From Syntrophomonadaceae bacterium (GTDB taxonomy: Bacteria; Bacillota_D; Dethiobacteria; DTU022; UBA8154): a DNA stretch of 7,608 bases. A model generated the notes under the pieces. The model had not been told where the DNA came from. It did no database searches and was given only the letters and a program-made list of their open reading frames with translations. The translations under genes and the position numbers were made by a program. Positions 6,260-7,608 of this stretch are shown here, piece by piece. The stretch is from assembly GCA_007120815.1 (NCBI GenBank), contig SKMY01000196.1, forward strand, positions 1 to 7,608, given 5' to 3'. How positions within the stretch are numbered: the stretch's first letter is position 1; every line of letters begins with the position of its first letter.

Positions 6260-7608
6260 TTAAGCCCACTCCTCTCAAAATTAGTCGGTTGCCCCGGAAA
6301 GAGCCAATGTCGTAAATGCCATTTAAACCCATAATTTCCTGCATTTCGTGGTGCCAGCCTTCGATCAGGTTGGCTATGCGCTCTTCAGCCCAGTCTACAT
6401 CCAGGCGTTGGGATAGAACCGGGTCGTTGGTGGTAATTCCCCAGGGGCATTTGCCGCTGCCGCAGCGCTGGCAGGCATGGCATCCGCAGGCCATCAGGCA
6501 GGCTGAGCCAATGGCTACCACGTCAGCCCCCAGGGCAATGGCCTTCATTACGTCAGCGCTGTTGCGGATCCCGCCGGCGGCCACCACTGAGGCCTGGTCG
6601 CGTATATGCTCATCCCGCAGCCGCTGGTCTACCGCAGCCAGGGCCAGCTCAATGGGAATGCCCACATTATCCCGAACAATAGAGGGCGTGGCACCACTTC
6701 CACCCCGGTAGCCATCCAGGTAGATCATATCAGCGCCGGCCCGAACAACCCCGCTGGCAATGGCCGCTACATTGTGCACGGCAGCAATTTTTACACAAAC
6801 CGGTTTGTATCCGCTGGCTTCTTTAATGGCATAAATCAGCAGGCGCAGGTCTTCAATGGAATAGATATCGTGTTGGGGTGCCGGAGAAATGGCATCACTG
6901 TGCAAGGGAATCATCCGGGTTTCAGATATACCTTCCAGGACTTTTTCCCCCGGCAGGTGACCCCCGATCCCCGGCTTGGCTCCCTGCCCGATTTTAATCT
7001 GGTAGGCCCTTCCGGCCCGGAGATACTCCTGGCTGACACCAAAACGCCCCGAAGCCACCTGCAAAACGACGCAGTCGCTGTACGGATACAGTTCCTTGTG
7101 CAGCCCCCCCTCACCGGAATACCAGAGCAGCCCTTTTTTCTGGGCCACCCGGGCCATGGCCACTTGAAGGTTTAAGTTGATGCTCCCGTATGACATGGGT
7201 GCAAAAACCACGGGCAAGCTGAGCCGAATAAGCGCGTTTTGGAAGCGCTGGATATCCTCTATTTCACTGATTGATTTGGCCTTTCTTCCCATGTAGGTAA
7301 CCGTTTCCATGGGTTCTCTCTGGGGATCGATGGAGGGATTGGTCACCTGGCAGGCATTGAACAACATACGGTCAAAGTAATTGGGCACATCCGTATCTGC
7401 ACCTAAGCCGGTCAGGGCAACAGCACCGGAGGTCGCTTGCAGGTGAATACGGTGGATTGCGCTGTCACTCCAGACACCGTGAGGCCTTAAGGCCATTTTA
7501 TTTTCTTCTATTTGAATGGCTCCCAAGGGGCAGGTGTATTCACAGCGGTGACAGGCTCCGCAGGAACGCCCGTTGGCTACGGGAATTTTCTTGCCGGCCC
7601 GGGTATCC
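6213..7608 (-). CDS. gltB: Glutamate synthase central FMN/[Fe-S] subunit, archaeal GltB2 type (5' end outside window)
   Basis: The FMN-binding synthase part of GOGAT, where 2-iminoglutarate formed from 2-oxoglutarate and ammonia is reduced to glutamate. 464 residues are visible. The in-frame TTG at 7526 is not the start: the frame stays open to 7607, and the 27 residues before it carry a ferredoxin motif CGACHRCEYTCP, so the gene begins upstream. In the TIM-barrel, numbered from the first visible residue (7607), are GQGAKPGIGGHLPGEKV, ISPAPQHDIYSIEDL, the substrate/FMN stretch KIAAVHNVAA followed by YLDGYRGGSGATP, and VAAGGIRNSADVMKAIALGADVVAIGSA. A cysteine cluster (GCHACQRCGSGKCPWGITTNDP, C-rich part) corresponds to the Fe-S site of glutamate synthases. 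The protein lacks both the N-terminal glutaminase and the C-terminal GXGXG domain of one-chain GltB. The latter is in the next gene, while the glutaminase is presumably encoded further upstream. Confidence 0.95.
   Translation of the reverse strand, partial: DTRAGKKIPVANGRSCGACHRCEYTCPLGAIQIEENKMALRPHGVWSDSAIHRIHLQATSGAVALTGLGADTDVPNYFDRMLFNACQVTNPSIDPQREPMETVTYMGRKAKSISEIEDIQRFQNALIRLSLPVVFAPMSYGSINLNLQVAMARVAQKKGLLWYSGEGGLHKELYPYSDCVVLQVASGRFGVSQEYLRAGRAYQIKIGQGAKPGIGGHLPGEKVLEGISETRMIPLHSDAISPAPQHDIYSIEDLRLLIYAIKEASGYKPVCVKIAAVHNVAAIASGVVRAGADMIYLDGYRGGSGATPSIVRDNVGIPIELALAAVDQRLRDEHIRDQASVVAAGGIRNSADVMKAIALGADVVAIGSACLMACGCHACQRCGSGKCPWGITTNDPVLSQRLDVDWAEERIANLIEGWHHEMQEIMGLNGIYDIGSFRGNRLILRGVGLSERELSILGIQHAGE
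6269..6273 (-). promoter_or_regulatory. Ribosome binding site inside the gltB 3' end for the GXGXG-GltD gene
   Basis: AGGAG, 9 nt before the GTG at 6259 and within the coding sequence of the preceding FMN subunit. It supports the overlapping GTG start rather than a later in-frame start such as the TTG eight codons in (S7-L8-G9). Confidence 0.7.

Noticed and set aside
3065..7175. Plus-strand open frames opposite nadE and the glutamate synthase genes (for example 3447-3830, 4820-5305, 6606-7175)
   Set aside because: Low-complexity-like translations on the opposite strand of clear conserved genes; no family resemblance.
7524..7526. TTG as start of the FMN subunit
   Set aside because: It is the codon after the Pro of a ferredoxin CxxCxxCxxxCP motif, and the frame continues upstream to the window edge.

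Overview
The window holds a nitrogen-assimilation cluster from an anaerobic Gram-positive bacterium. The best guess is a Desulfotomaculum/Pelotomaculum-like clostridium (Peptococcaceae). This is inferred from three things: an archaeal-type, ferredoxin-rich glutamate synthase split into small subunits, a non-adenylylated GSI-alpha glutamine synthetase closest in wording to the Bacillus enzyme, and an ANTAR antiterminator next to glnA. No search was run, so the assignment to a genus is loose. All real genes lie on the minus strand and are read from high to low coordinates. The plus-strand open frames are shadows.

Layout in transcription order. (1) 7608-6213: FMN/[Fe-S] central subunit of glutamate synthase (GltB2 type), whose 5' end lies outside the window. 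(2) 6259-3983: a three-part fusion of a glutamate synthase GXGXG domain, a GltD-like FAD/NAD(P)H oxidoreductase and a C-terminal double [4Fe-4S] ferredoxin. It overlaps gene 1 by 47 bp. (3) 3872-2139: glutamine-dependent NAD+ synthetase, nadE, after a 110 bp spacer. (4) A near-consensus sigma-A promoter (2116-2088) followed by an ANTAR-domain regulator with a degenerate receiver (2053-1487, TTG start). (5) A 117 bp leader with an ANTAR-type hexaloop hairpin overlapping a terminator-like hairpin plus U-tract. (6) glnA, 1369-41. (7) The possible first 13 codons of another gene, 39-1. No stretch longer than about 120 bp lacks a gene.

How the genes work together: GlnA makes glutamine from glutamate and ammonia. 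The split GOGAT turns glutamine and 2-oxoglutarate into two glutamates, using electrons from NAD(P)H and/or ferredoxin. NadE spends glutamine to make the NAD+ that the pathway's redox partner uses. The ANTAR protein has its own strong promoter, and the likely RNA target lies immediately downstream of its gene. This suggests a local circuit in which RNA antitermination sets glnA output separately from the upstream GOGAT-nadE transcript. The degenerate receiver implies that the signal is not ordinary Asp phosphorylation.

The most interesting items are the glnA leader, the pseudo-receiver, and the GXGXG-GltD-ferredoxin fusion. All belong to families already known, and I see no wholly new system.
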